Below the pieces are notes generated by a model. That model saw only the letters and a list, made by a program, of their open reading frames with translations. It had not been told where the DNA came from and made no database searches. A program made the translations under genes and the position numbers. 64,000 nucleotides of DNA from VFMC01 sp040380855 (GTDB taxonomy: Bacteria > Actinomycetota > Acidimicrobiia > Acidimicrobiales > Ilumatobacteraceae). Location: assembly GCA_040380855.1 (NCBI GenBank), contig JBEIIG010000011.1, positions 7,996 to 71,995 on the forward strand, written 5' to 3'. Of the stretch, positions 7,984 through 18,043 are shown piece by piece; position 1 is the stretch's first letter; each line of letters begins with the position of its first letter.

Positions 7984-10323
7984 ATGCTCGCCCGCCTCGC
8001 CCGCTGGAGCTTCCGTCGTCGTCGCGCCATGGTGTTCGCCATCTGGGTGCCACTGCTGATCGGTCTCAGTGTCGTCTCGGGCGCCGTCGGCTCCGACTAC
8101 CGCACCAGCTTCACCCTCCCCGAAAGCGAGTCGAAGCAGGTGCAGGAGTTGCTCCAGGGCATCGGCGACGGCGAGCAGGCCGGCATGGTCGCCCAGATCG
8201 TGTTCACCGCCCCGCAGGGCACCACCGACCCGGCCGTCGTCGACGCGATGACGGGCCTGTTCGACGAGGTGGCCACACTGCCCGGCGTCACCGTCACCAG
8301 CCCCTACTCGCCCGAGGGCGCCCGCTTCAACAGCACCATCGAACCCATCTCGTTCGCCCAGCTGTCGGTCACCGAACGCGACCAGCAGCAGATGCTCGAA
8401 CTCGGGAACCAGATCAAGGAGATGGGGGCCTCGATCGACGTCCCCGGTCTGCGTGTCGAGTACGGCGGCCAGGTGTTCGCCACGTTCGAGTTCCCCGAGA
8501 GCGAGTTGTTGGGCATCCTCGCCGCCATCGTCATCCTGCTCATCGCCTTCGGTTCGGTGCTGGCGATGGGCCTTCCCATCGGCACCGCACTGTTCGGTCT
8601 GGGCGTCGGCTTCGGCATCGTCGGCCTCGCCTCGAACGTGCTGCGGATGCCCGAGTTCTCGGCGCAGATGACTGCGATGATCGGGCTGGGCGTGGGCATC
8701 GACTACGCGCTCTTCATCGTCACCCGCTACCGCGAGAACCTGCGCAGCGGCATGGACCCCGAAGAGGCCACCGTCGAGGCCGTCGACAGCTCGGGCCGCG
8801 CCGTCATCTTCGCCGGCATCACGGTGATGATCTCACTGCTCGGCCTGTTCGTGATCGGCATCGAGTTCGTGCGCGGCCTGGCCATCGCCGGCGCCACCGG
8901 CGTGCTGATGATGATGTTCGCAGCCGTCACGCTCCTGCCCGCGCTGCTCGGCTTCGCCGGCCGCCGCATCGAGGTCACGTCCCGTGCGGCTGCCATCTCG
9001 GTGGGTGTGTTCGTGGTGCTGATGCTCATCGGTGTCTTCACCGGCCTCCCGCTCGGCGTTGCCGCGCTGGGCGGTCTGGCCATCGCGGCCGTCACCATGG
9101 GCATCAGCTTCACCCCACTTGGTCGCACCCTGCGCACGCCGCTGCCGCCACGCCACGACAAGCCCCGTGAACAGCAGTTCTGGTTCCGCTGGAGCCGCTA
9201 CGTCCAGCGCCGTCCGTGGCCAGCCTTCCTCGGTGGCGCTGCTGTGCTGATGGTGCTCGCCTTGCCGCTGTTCTCGATCAGGATGGGCTTCGGCGACACA
9301 GGCAACCTGCCCGAGGAGCAGACCGCCCGGCGCGCCTACGACATGCTCGCCGAGGGTTTCGGCCCCGGCAGCTCGGGCCCGCTGGTGTTGGTGAGTACCG
9401 ACCCTGCCGCCGACGCGGCCGGCGTCGCCGAAGTCGACGCTGTTCTCACCGGCGACCCGGCCATCGCCTTCGCCTCCCCCGGCACCGAGATCGCGCCCGG
9501 TACCTGGCTCTGGCAGGCCTACCCGGTGAGCAGCCCGCAGGACGAGGCCACCACCCAGCTCGTCGAGCGACTCCGCGCCGAAGCACTACCCGCCACGGGC
9601 CTCACCGTGCAGATCGGCGGCTTCACCGCCGGCAGCATCGACTTCTCGTCGTATCTCGGCGAGCGCCTGCCGCTGCTCATCGGTTCGGTGCTCGTACTGT
9701 CGTTCCTGCTGTTGATGCTGGTGTTCCGCAGTGTGCTGGTGCCGCTGAAGGCCGTCATCATGAACCTGCTGTCGGTGGGTGCCGCCTACGGCGTGGTGGT
9801 GGCCATCTTCCAGTGGGGCTGGGCGAAGGACCTGTTCGGTGTGGGCAAGGCCGGCCCGGTCGAGGCGTGGGCGCCGATGATGCTGTTCGCCATCGTGTTC
9901 GGCCTCTCGATGGACTACGAGGTGTTCCTGCTCTCGCGGATGCGTGAGGAGTTCGTGCGCACGGGCGACAACCACATCGCTGTCGCCGATGGCCTGGCCG
10001 CCACCGCCCGCGTCATCACCGCCGCTGCGCTCATCATGGTGTGCGTCTTCGGCGCCTTCGTGCTGGGCAACGATCGCCAGCTGAAGCTGTTCGGCCTCGG
10101 CATGGCGGTGGCCGTCCTGGTCGACGCCACCATCGTGCGCATGATCCTCGTACCCGCGACGATGGAACTCCTGGGCAGCCGCAACTGGTGGATGCCGGCG
10201 TGGCTCGACCGTCTGCTCCCCCGCCTCGAGGTGGAGGGCCACCGCCCGGCGGCATCGGCCGGGGCGTTCGAGGACGGCGACGACGAGCGGCCGCTCGACG
10301 ACCGCCAGCCCGAACTGGTCTGA
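7984..10323 (+). CDS. MMPL-family RND-type transporter
   Basis: A 779-residue polytopic membrane protein with the duplicated MMPL layout: TM1 at about residues 14-36, a large external loop, a first membrane bundle (FGSVLAMGLPIG, GLGVGIDYALFIVTRYRE), then a second external loop and bundle containing FGLSMDYEVFLLSRMREE. The paired D-Y motifs in TM4 and TM10 are the proton-relay residues of the family. An extra hydrophobic pair at about residues 335-380 sits between the halves. Family members export lipids or drugs; no lipid-synthesis gene is adjacent, so the cargo is unknown. Confidence 0.9.
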   Translation: MLARLARWSFRRRRAMVFAIWVPLLIGLSVVSGAVGSDYRTSFTLPESESKQVQELLQGIGDGEQAGMVAQIVFTAPQGTTDPAVVDAMTGLFDEVATLPGVTVTSPYSPEGARFNSTIEPISFAQLSVTERDQQQMLELGNQIKEMGASIDVPGLRVEYGGQVFATFEFPESELLGILAAIVILLIAFGSVLAMGLPIGTALFGLGVGFGIVGLASNVLRMPEFSAQMTAMIGLGVGIDYALFIVTRYRENLRSGMDPEEATVEAVDSSGRAVIFAGITVMISLLGLFVIGIEFVRGLAIAGATGVLMMMFAAVTLLPALLGFAGRRIEVTSRAAAISVGVFVVLMLIGVFTGLPLGVAALGGLAIAAVTMGISFTPLGRTLRTPLPPRHDKPREQQFWFRWSRYVQRRPWPAFLGGAAVLMVLALPLFSIRMGFGDTGNLPEEQTARRAYDMLAEGFGPGSSGPLVLVSTDPAADAAGVAEVDAVLTGDPAIAFASPGTEIAPGTWLWQAYPVSSPQDEATTQLVERLRAEALPATGLTVQIGGFTAGSIDFSSYLGERLPLLIGSVLVLSFLLLMLVFRSVLVPLKAVIMNLLSVGAAYGVVVAIFQWGWAKDLFGVGKAGPVEAWAPMMLFAIVFGLSMDYEVFLLSRMREEFVRTGDNHIAVADGLAATARVITAAALIMVCVFGAFVLGNDRQLKLFGLGMAVAVLVDATIVRMILVPATMELLGSRNWWMPAWLDRLLPRLEVEGHRPAASAGAFEDGDDERPLDDRQPELV

Positions 10324-10332
10324 CCCGGGGTT

Positions 10333-10387
10333 GTTCACCTTCCGTTCACTTCGTGGTCGGCCTCCGTTCACGGTTCCTTCACGGTGT
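10333..10387 (+). promoter_or_regulatory. PHO-box-like array of 11-bp phased TTCAC repeats
   Basis: TTCAC starts at 10334, 10345, 10367 and 10378; all lie on an 11-bp lattice (the 10356 slot reads GTCGG). This matches the direct-repeat-unit design of Streptomyces PhoP sites (11-nt units beginning GTTCAC). A candidate -10, TACGGT, is at 10403-10408, so the last unit would overlap the -35. An inverted copy of CCGTTCACGG lies at 10426-10435 next to the SD (GGAAGG). Confidence 0.6.
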
Positions 10388-10445
10388 GCTAGGGCCTGGT
10401 GCTACGGTTCGCGCTGCCACTATCCCCGTGAACGGAAGGCATTCC

Positions 10446-11663
10446 ATGACATCAACCAAGAAGGCGTTCGCCGCCCTCGCTGCGCTGGGCATCCTGCTCA
10501 GCGCATGCGGTAGCGACGACGAGAGCACCAGCACCACCGCTGCCGCCGCCGAGACGACTGCCGCTGTGGAGACCACCGCGGCTGCCGAGACGACGATGGC
10601 CGCCGAGACCACCATGGCCGCCGAAACCACGGCAGCCCCCACCGACGATCCCCTCGCTGCCCTGTACGAAGAGTGCAAGGCCGAGGGCAAGGTGAACCTC
10701 ATCGCCCTGCCCGACGAGTGGGCCAACTACAAGGGCATCCTGCAGAGCTTCCGCGACAAGTACCCGGGTGTCGAGAACCCGGTTGCCAGCCCGGATGCCT
10801 CGTCGAAGGAAGAGATGGAAGCCGTCCAGACCCTCGCCGGTCAGGACGACATGCCCGACAACGTCGACGTCAGCCCCGCGATCGCCCAGGAAATGGTCGA
10901 CGCCGGTCTGTTCGAGCCCTACGTCCTCACCACCGACGCCGAGATCCCGGCCGGCCTGAAGGACGCCGACAACAACTGGACCGCCGCCTACTACGGCATC
11001 ATGGCGATCGCCACGAACACCACCATCGTCCCCAACGCTCCGAAGAGCTTCGCCGACCTCACGAAGCCCGAGTACAAGGGCCTGGTGGCGCTGAACGGCG
11101 ACCCGCGTGAGGCGGGTTCGGCCTTCGCCGCGGTCATGGCCGCCAGCATCGCCAACGGCGGCAGCGCCGACGACATCCTGCCCGGCATCCAGTTCTTCGC
11201 CGACCTGAAGGCCTCGGGCAACCTCGGTGGCACCGACGTCACCAAGGAGACCGTGCTGTCGGGCGAGACCCCGATCGCCATCGACTGGAGCTACAACGTG
11301 CCCGGTCTGAAGGCCGACCTCGAGGCCGCCGGCCTCACGGTCGAGGTCAACTTCCCGAGCGACGGTATCTACGGTGGCTTCTATGGCCAGGGCGTCGTGA
11401 AGAACTCGCCCAACCAGGCCTGCTCGAAGCTGTGGATGGAGCACATCTTCAGCGACGAGGGCGCCCTGGGTTACCTCGAGGGTGGCGCTGTGCCGGCCCG
11501 CATCGTGTCGCTGACCGAGCGCGGCCTCGTCACCGACGAGATCAGCAAGAACCTGCCCCCGGCAGAGTTGCTCGACCAGGTGTCGTTCCTCACCCCGGCC
11601 CAGATCGCTGCTGCCAAGGCCGTGCTGGCCGAGCAGTGGGGCCCGTTGGTGGCCGACGCCTGA
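10446..11663 (+). CDS. ABC transporter substrate-binding lipoprotein (family 1)
   Basis: A 405-residue exported lipoprotein. The signal peptide ends in a lipobox with the lipidated Cys at residue 21 (ILLSAC), followed by a low-complexity linker of repeated A-E-T-T units to about residue 65, then a periplasmic-binding-like fold of the Fe3+/polyamine/aminoethylphosphonate type. A clear SD (GGAAGG) lies 6 nt before the ATG. It heads an operon with two permeases and an ATPase. Cargo is not readable; the upstream PHO-box-like array makes a phosphorus compound such as a phosphonate an attractive guess, with polyamine the main alternative. Confidence 0.85.
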   Translation: MTSTKKAFAALAALGILLSACGSDDESTSTTAAAAETTAAVETTAAAETTMAAETTMAAETTAAPTDDPLAALYEECKAEGKVNLIALPDEWANYKGILQSFRDKYPGVENPVASPDASSKEEMEAVQTLAGQDDMPDNVDVSPAIAQEMVDAGLFEPYVLTTDAEIPAGLKDADNNWTAAYYGIMAIATNTTIVPNAPKSFADLTKPEYKGLVALNGDPREAGSAFAAVMAASIANGGSADDILPGIQFFADLKASGNLGGTDVTKETVLSGETPIAIDWSYNVPGLKADLEAAGLTVEVNFPSDGIYGGFYGQGVVKNSPNQACSKLWMEHIFSDEGALGYLEGGAVPARIVSLTERGLVTDEISKNLPPAELLDQVSFLTPAQIAAAKAVLAEQWGPLVADA

Positions 11664-11674
11664 TCGACTGATCA

Positions 11675-12592
11675 GTGACCGTCATCACCACTGACGCTGT
11701 GATTGCCGAAGGGGGCCGCGCCGATGGCGCGGCCCCCGCGGCGTCGGCGCGCGGGCAGCGCAGTTGGGCGTGGCTCGGCCTGCTGCCGTTCCTGCTCTTT
11801 CTCGTGCTGTTCCTCTTCGTTCCCGCCGTCAGCGTTTTCGTCAACGCCGTTCGCACCGAGGCCGGCTGGTCGCTGTCGGCCCTGAAGGAGGGCATCACCG
11901 GTCAGAACTGGGAAGCCTTCAAGTTCTCCATCACCTTCTCGGCGGGCGCCGCCCTGGTGGGCGTCGTGTTCGGCACGCTGCTCGCCTACGCCGCCGCCAC
12001 TGCCACCCGGCCACGCTGGCTGCGCAGCCTCGTCGCCTCGTTCAGCGGTGTGGCCGCGAACATGGGTGGCCTGCCCCTGGCATTCGCCTTCCTGTCGCTC
12101 CTCGGCCGCCAGGGTGTGCTCACCAAGATCCTGAAGACCGCTGGCTGGGACCTGTACGGCGGCGACTTCGATCTCGGCAACGTGAGCGGCCTCATCGTCG
12201 TCTACGCGTACTTCAACATCCCCCTCATGGTGCTCATCACGCTGCCGGCCATCGACGGGCTGAAGCAGAGCTGGCGTGAAGCGTGCGCCAACCTCGGCGG
12301 CACCACGTTCACCTACTGGCGACGCATCGGCCTGCCGGTGCTGGCGCCGTCGATCCTCGGTGGTTTCCTGCTGCTGTTCGCCAACTCGTTCAGTGCCTTC
12401 GCCACCGCCCGCATCCTCACCGACAACTCCAAGATCGTGCCGCTGCGCATCGCCTTCTTCCTGGGCGGCGACGTGAGCATCGGTGAAGACGCCGTGGGCT
12501 ACTCGCTGGCCGCCTGGATGATCATCACGATGGTGCTGTGCATGGCCCTGTACTGGGTGGCCCGCAAACGAGCCGAACGGTGGCAGTCGTGA
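11675..12592 (+). CDS. ABC transporter permease 1 (PotB-like)
   Basis: A 305-residue membrane permease with about six transmembrane segments and the EAA-type cytoplasmic loop (WREACANLGGTTFTYWRRIGLPVLAPSI) that contacts the ATPase. It starts at GTG 11675, 11 nt after the binding-protein stop. The first 30 residues are a soluble Ala/Gly-rich extension. It forms a heterodimer with permease 2 by analogy with PotB/PotC and PhnU/PhnV systems. Confidence 0.87.
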   Translation: MTVITTDAVIAEGGRADGAAPAASARGQRSWAWLGLLPFLLFLVLFLFVPAVSVFVNAVRTEAGWSLSALKEGITGQNWEAFKFSITFSAGAALVGVVFGTLLAYAAATATRPRWLRSLVASFSGVAANMGGLPLAFAFLSLLGRQGVLTKILKTAGWDLYGGDFDLGNVSGLIVVYAYFNIPLMVLITLPAIDGLKQSWREACANLGGTTFTYWRRIGLPVLAPSILGGFLLLFANSFSAFATARILTDNSKIVPLRIAFFLGGDVSIGEDAVGYSLAAWMIITMVLCMALYWVARKRAERWQS

Positions 12593-13514
12593 GCATCGAC
12601 ATCATCGATCCACGCCTCGCCGGCGGCGACACCGCCCCGCCCGCACCGGTCGGCGGGCCGGTCGGCCGACGCCGTTGGATCGGCCGCATCGTGCCCACCC
12701 TCGTACTGCTGCTGTGCGCTGCGTTCTTCATCGCCCCGCTGCTCACCCTCGCCCGCTACGCGCTGCAGAACGTGCCCACCATCCTGCTCGGGTGGGACAC
12801 CCTGTTCAAGAAGTGGTCGCTGAAGGGCCTCACGCTCGCCTTCGAAGACCCGGCCTTCTGGCCGGCGCTGAAGCTGAGCCTGCAGTTGGCCGTCGGGACG
12901 GTACTGATCACGCTGCTGCTGCTGGTGCCCACTGCCATCTGGGTGCACCTGCGGGTGCCCAAGGCACGCAGTTTCATCGAGTTCCTCACCGTGCTGCCCT
13001 ACATGATCCCGCCCATTGCGCTGGTGGCCGGCATCTTCGTCATCAAGCCGTACGCGAAGTGGTTCCTCAACTCCGACTACTCGCTCATCCCGTTCTACGT
13101 CGTCCTGGCACTGCCGTTCACGTTCCGCTCGATCGACGCGGGCCTGCGGGCCATCGATCTGCGCACGTTGGTCGACGCCTCGCGCAGCCTGGGCGGCGGC
13201 TGGGGCACCACGCTGCGTCGAGTGCTCATCCCCAACCTGCGCACCAGCATGATCTCGGCCTCGTTCCTCACCGCTGCCGTGGTGATCGGTGAGTTCACGA
13301 TCGCCGACACGCTCTTGAAGGAGACCCTGCCCCGCTTCCAGGCCACCTTCACCGGCCGCGAACCGCAGGCCGGCTACGGGCTGAACCTGTTGGCACTCCT
13401 CGTCACGATCGTGTTGTTCGTGGTGCTCAGCCTGCTCACACGTCCACGCAAGACACCCCGTCGTCCATTCGTACCCGCTGCCACGTCGGCAGCCGTCGCC
13501 GCAGAGAAGCACTG

Positions 13515-13515
<1 letters not shown>
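12589..13515 (+). CDS. ABC transporter permease 2 (PotC-like)
   Basis: A 308-residue permease with an N-terminal soluble tail, about six membrane segments and an EAA-like loop (VDASRSLGGGWGTTLRRVLIPNL). GTG 12589 overlaps the stop of permease 1 (GTGA), which I prefer to the upstream in-frame ATG at 12538 that would give a 51-nt overlap. It is the second transmembrane subunit of the importer. Confidence 0.86.
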
Positions 13516-14561
<1,046 letters not shown>

Positions 14562-14605
14562 CCCGGTTGCACCCATCTCTTCGACGATCTCGCAAGGCGA
14601 TTGCC

Positions 14606-14635
14606 TTGACAAGCCCCCTGCGTTTGCCGTAGCGA
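14606..14635 (+). promoter_or_regulatory. topA promoter with consensus -35
   Basis: A perfect TTGACA (14606-14611) is followed after 18 nt by TAGCGA(T) at 14630-14635. The topA start codon is at 14645, so the leader would be only a few nucleotides. This is the only consensus-quality -35 noticed in the window. Confidence 0.5.
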
Positions 14636-14644
14636 TACACGCCG

Positions 14645-17332
14645 ATGCCCAAACCCCTCGTCATCGTCGAGTCGCCAGCCAAGGCGAAGACCATCTCCAA
14701 GTTCTTGGGGAACACCTTCGACGTGCGCGCCTCGGTGGGGCATGTGGCCGACCTGCCCAGCAAGGGTCTGTCGATCGACGTCGACAACGGGTTCAAGCCC
14801 ACGTACGAGCTCACCGAACGCGGCCGCACCGTGGTGAAGGATCTGCGGGCGGCCATGAAGGACGCCAGCGAGCTGTACCTCGCCACCGACGAAGACCGCG
14901 AGGGCGAGGCCATCAGCTGGCATCTGCTCGAGTACCTGAAGCCGAAGATCCCCGTGAAGCGCATGGTGTTCCACGAGATCACCAAGAGTGCCATCGACGC
15001 CGCCGTCGCCAACCCGCGTGGCATCGACTACGGCCTCGTCGATGCCGCCGAGACCCGCCGCCTGCTCGACCGTCTGTACGGCTACGAGGTGTCGCCCGTG
15101 CTGTGGCGTCGAGTCAACCGCGGCCTGTCGGCCGGCCGTGTGCAGAGCCCATCGGTGCGCCTCATCGTCGAGCGCGAACGCGAGCGCATGGCGTTCGTCG
15201 CGGCCGACTACTGGGACATCGAACTGGTCACCGGCACCGCACCGGCCTTCACCGCCACACTCGTCGCACTCGACGGCACCAGGGTGGCCACTGGCAAGGA
15301 CTTCGGCAGCACCGGCCGGCCGAGCGCCAAGGTGGTGGTGGTCGACGAGGGCCGCGCCCGCGCGCTCGCCGACGCGCTGCAGGGCGCAGCGTTCGCCGTG
15401 CGCTCGGTGGAGGACAAGCCCTACCGCAGCAGCCCCAAGGCGCCGTTCATGACGTCGACCCTGCAGCAGGAGGGCGGCCGCAAGCTGCGCCTCGGCGCCG
15501 CCCAGGTGATGCGCCTGGCCCAGGGCCTGTACGAGCGCGGCTACATCACCTACATGCGTACCGACAACGTGGTGCTCAGCGAGGAAGCCCTTGCCGCCGT
15601 GCGCGCCGAGGTGGGCAAGGCCTATGGGCCGCAGTTCCTGTCGAAGGGGCCGCGCCAGTACTCGGGCAAGGTGAAGAACGCGCAGGAGGCCCACGAGGCC
15701 ATCCGTCCCACCACCCCACTGCGATCTCCCGATGCATTGGCCGGCGAGCTGAACGGGCAGGAACTGGCGCTCTACCGGATGATCTGGCAGCGCACCCTGG
15801 CCAGCCAGATGGCCGACGCCGTGGGCACCACGGTGAGTGTGCGTCTGGGCGCCACCGCCCTGGTGGCCGGCACCGGCGTCGACACCGAGTTCGCCGCCAG
15901 CGGCACCACCATCACGTTCCCCGGCTACCGCCAGGTGTACGTGGAATCGGTCGACGAGAGTGAAGCCGGCGCCGACGAGCGCGAGGCCCTGCTGCCCGAG
16001 TTGACCGTCGGCCAGGCAGTGCCCGTCGAGTCGCTCACCCCCAACGGCCACACCACGTCGCCACCCGCCCGCTACACCGAGGCGTCGCTGGTGAAGAAGC
16101 TCGAAGAACTCGGCATCGGCCGGCCCAGCACATGGGCGTCGATCATCCAGACCGTGCAGGACCGCGGCTACGTGTGGAAGAAGGGCCAGGCGCTGGTGCC
16201 CACCTGGACCGCCTTCGCCGTGGTGGGCCTGATGGAGAAGCACTTCGACGAACTGGTCGACTACGCGTTCACGGCCCGCATCGAGGAAGACCTCGACTCC
16301 ATCGCCCGCGCCGAGTTGCAGAAGCAGGACTGGCTGGCTCACTTCTACTTCGGTGGCGACGACGCCGATCTGCCCGGTCTGAAGCAGTTGGTGGCCGAGA
16401 ACCTCGACGAGATCGACGCGGCCGAGATCAACACGTTCCCCATCGGCCACGACCCCGACGGGGTGGAGATCGTGGTGAAGCCCGGCAAGTACGGGCCCTA
16501 CGTGAAGCGCGGCGACGACACCGCCAGCGTGCCCGACGACCTGGCGCCCGACGAACTCACCGTCGAGGTGGCGCTGAAGCTGCTGGCCGCTCCGAAGAGC
16601 GACGAGCCCATCGGCGAGCTCGACGGCTACCCGGTGTTCGCCAAGAACGGCCGGTACGGGCCGTACGTGCAGTGGGGCACGGCCGACAACCCGCCGCGCG
16701 GGCTCGACAAGCCGAAGATGGCCAGCCTGTTCAAGACGATGACGCTCGAGCGCATCACCGTCGACGACGCCGAGGCGCTGCTGCAGCTGCCGCGCACGGT
16801 GGGCGTCGACCCGACCGACGGCGTGGCCATCGTCGCCAACAACGGCCGGTATGGCCCGTACGTGCAGAAGGACAAGGACTTCCGCAACATCGCCAGCGAG
16901 GAGCAGTTGCTCACCATCACGCTCGAGCAGGCGGTCGAGATCTTCAAGCAGCCCAAGCAGTTCCGCCGCGGCGGTGGCGCCAACCTGGCCGCCAAGGGCC
17001 CGCTGCGCGAGTTCGGCACCGACCCGGTGAGCGGCAAGCCGGTGGTGGCCAAGGACGGCAAGTTCGGCGTGTACGTCACCGACGGCGAGACCAACGCCTC
17101 GCTCAGCAAGGGCGACCGCCTCGAGGCGATGCTGCCCGAACGGGCCTACGAATTGTTGGCCATCCGGCGTGAGGCGATCATCGAAAAGGGTGGCCCCGCA
17201 GCGAAGAAGGCTGCGGCCACCAAGAAGGCCGCTGCCAAGAAGGCCGCCCCGGTGAAGAAGTCGGCGGCGAAGAAGGCCGCACCTGCGAAGACGGCCGCCG
17301 CCAAGAAGACCGCACCCCGCAAGCAGGCCTGA
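14645..17332 (+). CDS. topA: DNA topoisomerase I (type IA)
   Basis: An 895-residue topoisomerase that relaxes negative supercoils. A Toprim domain opens the protein (LVIVESPAKAKTISKFLG; acidic triad in ATDEDREGEA), and the catalytic Tyr303 sits in YITYMRTDN. The C-terminal half has four Topo_C repeats (GKYGPYVK-, GRYGPYVQ-type units) rather than zinc fingers and ends in a Lys/Ala-rich tail of AKK repeats over the last 50 residues, as in mycobacterial TopA, where such tails aid processivity. It stands alone between the ABC operon and tmk. Confidence 0.96.
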   Translation: MPKPLVIVESPAKAKTISKFLGNTFDVRASVGHVADLPSKGLSIDVDNGFKPTYELTERGRTVVKDLRAAMKDASELYLATDEDREGEAISWHLLEYLKPKIPVKRMVFHEITKSAIDAAVANPRGIDYGLVDAAETRRLLDRLYGYEVSPVLWRRVNRGLSAGRVQSPSVRLIVERERERMAFVAADYWDIELVTGTAPAFTATLVALDGTRVATGKDFGSTGRPSAKVVVVDEGRARALADALQGAAFAVRSVEDKPYRSSPKAPFMTSTLQQEGGRKLRLGAAQVMRLAQGLYERGYITYMRTDNVVLSEEALAAVRAEVGKAYGPQFLSKGPRQYSGKVKNAQEAHEAIRPTTPLRSPDALAGELNGQELALYRMIWQRTLASQMADAVGTTVSVRLGATALVAGTGVDTEFAASGTTITFPGYRQVYVESVDESEAGADEREALLPELTVGQAVPVESLTPNGHTTSPPARYTEASLVKKLEELGIGRPSTWASIIQTVQDRGYVWKKGQALVPTWTAFAVVGLMEKHFDELVDYAFTARIEEDLDSIARAELQKQDWLAHFYFGGDDADLPGLKQLVAENLDEIDAAEINTFPIGHDPDGVEIVVKPGKYGPYVKRGDDTASVPDDLAPDELTVEVALKLLAAPKSDEPIGELDGYPVFAKNGRYGPYVQWGTADNPPRGLDKPKMASLFKTMTLERITVDDAEALLQLPRTVGVDPTDGVAIVANNGRYGPYVQKDKDFRNIASEEQLLTITLEQAVEIFKQPKQFRRGGGANLAAKGPLREFGTDPVSGKPVVAKDGKFGVYVTDGETNASLSKGDRLEAMLPERAYELLAIRREAIIEKGGPAAKKAAATKKAAAKKAAPVKKSAAKKAAPAKTAAAKKTAPRKQA

Positions 17333-17333
17333 C

Positions 17334-17355
17334 CGGTTTTCCCGCGGGAAAACCG
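17334..17355. terminator. 22-bp perfect palindrome after topA
   Basis: CGGTTTTCCCG and its exact reverse complement form an uninterrupted 22-bp palindrome starting 2 nt after the topA stop. As RNA it would form a tight hairpin, but no U-run follows and there is no room for an ordinary loop, so it could equally be a protein-binding site in front of tmk. Confidence 0.4.
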
Positions 17356-17409
17356 CAGTCGTGCCCGTGGGTGAGTCGGGCCGTCCGGATCTGTGCCCCA
17401 CCCGGCCGG

Positions 17410-17415
17410 TAGCGT
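17410..17415 (+). promoter_or_regulatory. -10 TAGCGT of tmk
   Basis: TAGCGT ends 7 nt before GTG 17423, the geometry of a leaderless mRNA. The 15-mer cccggccggtagcgt is repeated exactly before the sigma gene at 23081-23095. Confidence 0.5.
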
Positions 17416-17422
17416 GCCACCC

Positions 17423-18043
17423 GTGACCGGAGCGGGGCGATACATCGCGTTCGAGGGCGCCGAGGCCTGCGGCAAGAGCACCCAGGCTGCCCGGCTCGCC
17501 GCTCGGCTCGACGCAGTGCTCACCCGCGAGACCGGCGGCACAGCGATCGGTCGGCGCATACGCGAGATCCTGCACGACACGTCGGTGAACGACCTGGCCC
17601 CGCGGGCCGAGGCGTTGCTCACCGCCGCCGACCGGGCCCAGCACATCGAACAGGTCGTCGCCCCGGCCCTCAGCGCCGGACGTCATGTGGTGAGCGACCG
17701 CAGCGTCTACTCCACCCTCGCCTACCAGGGCTACGGCCGCATGCTGCCGCTCGACGAGGTGCGCGAGATCAACCAGTGGGCCGTCCACTCGTGGTGGCCC
17801 GAACTCGTCGTGCTCATCGACGTCGACCCAGCCGTGCTCGACGAACGGATGCGCGATCGCGACCTCGACCGCTTCGAACGAGAGGGCGACGACTTCCACG
17901 CACGCGTTCGCGCCGGGTTCAACGAGATGGCAGCAGCCGACCCCCACCGCTGGGTGGTCGTCGACGGCAATCGTCCACTCGACGCGGTCGAGGCCGACAT
18001 CGTGGTGGCGGTACGCGAACGGCTCGGACTCGACCTGCCATGA
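17423..18043 (+). CDS. tmk: Thymidylate kinase
   Basis: A 206-residue dTMP kinase: P-loop GAEACGKST (residues 12-20), the DR motif in VVSDRSVYSTLAYQG, and lid-region Arg residues (RMRDRDLDRFE). GTG 17423 is chosen because the protein then starts directly before the core strand and a -10 sits 7 nt upstream; GTG 17414 and ATG 17393 are in-frame alternatives. It overlaps holB by 4 nt, the common tmk-holB pairing. Confidence 0.92.
   Translation: MTGAGRYIAFEGAEACGKSTQAARLAARLDAVLTRETGGTAIGRRIREILHDTSVNDLAPRAEALLTAADRAQHIEQVVAPALSAGRHVVSDRSVYSTLAYQGYGRMLPLDEVREINQWAVHSWWPELVVLIDVDPAVLDERMRDRDLDRFEREGDDFHARVRAGFNEMAAADPHRWVVVDGNRPLDAVEADIVVAVRERLGLDLP

Noticed and set aside
10540..10640. Tandem GCCGAGACCAC-like repeats
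   Set aside because: They encode the Ala-Glu-Thr-Thr linker of the binding lipoprotein, a normal low-complexity spacer.
17200..17332. Short tandem repeats near the end of topA
   Set aside because: They encode the Lys/Ala-rich C-terminal tail of topoisomerase I and stay in frame, so this is a protein repeat and not a CRISPR or mobile repeat.
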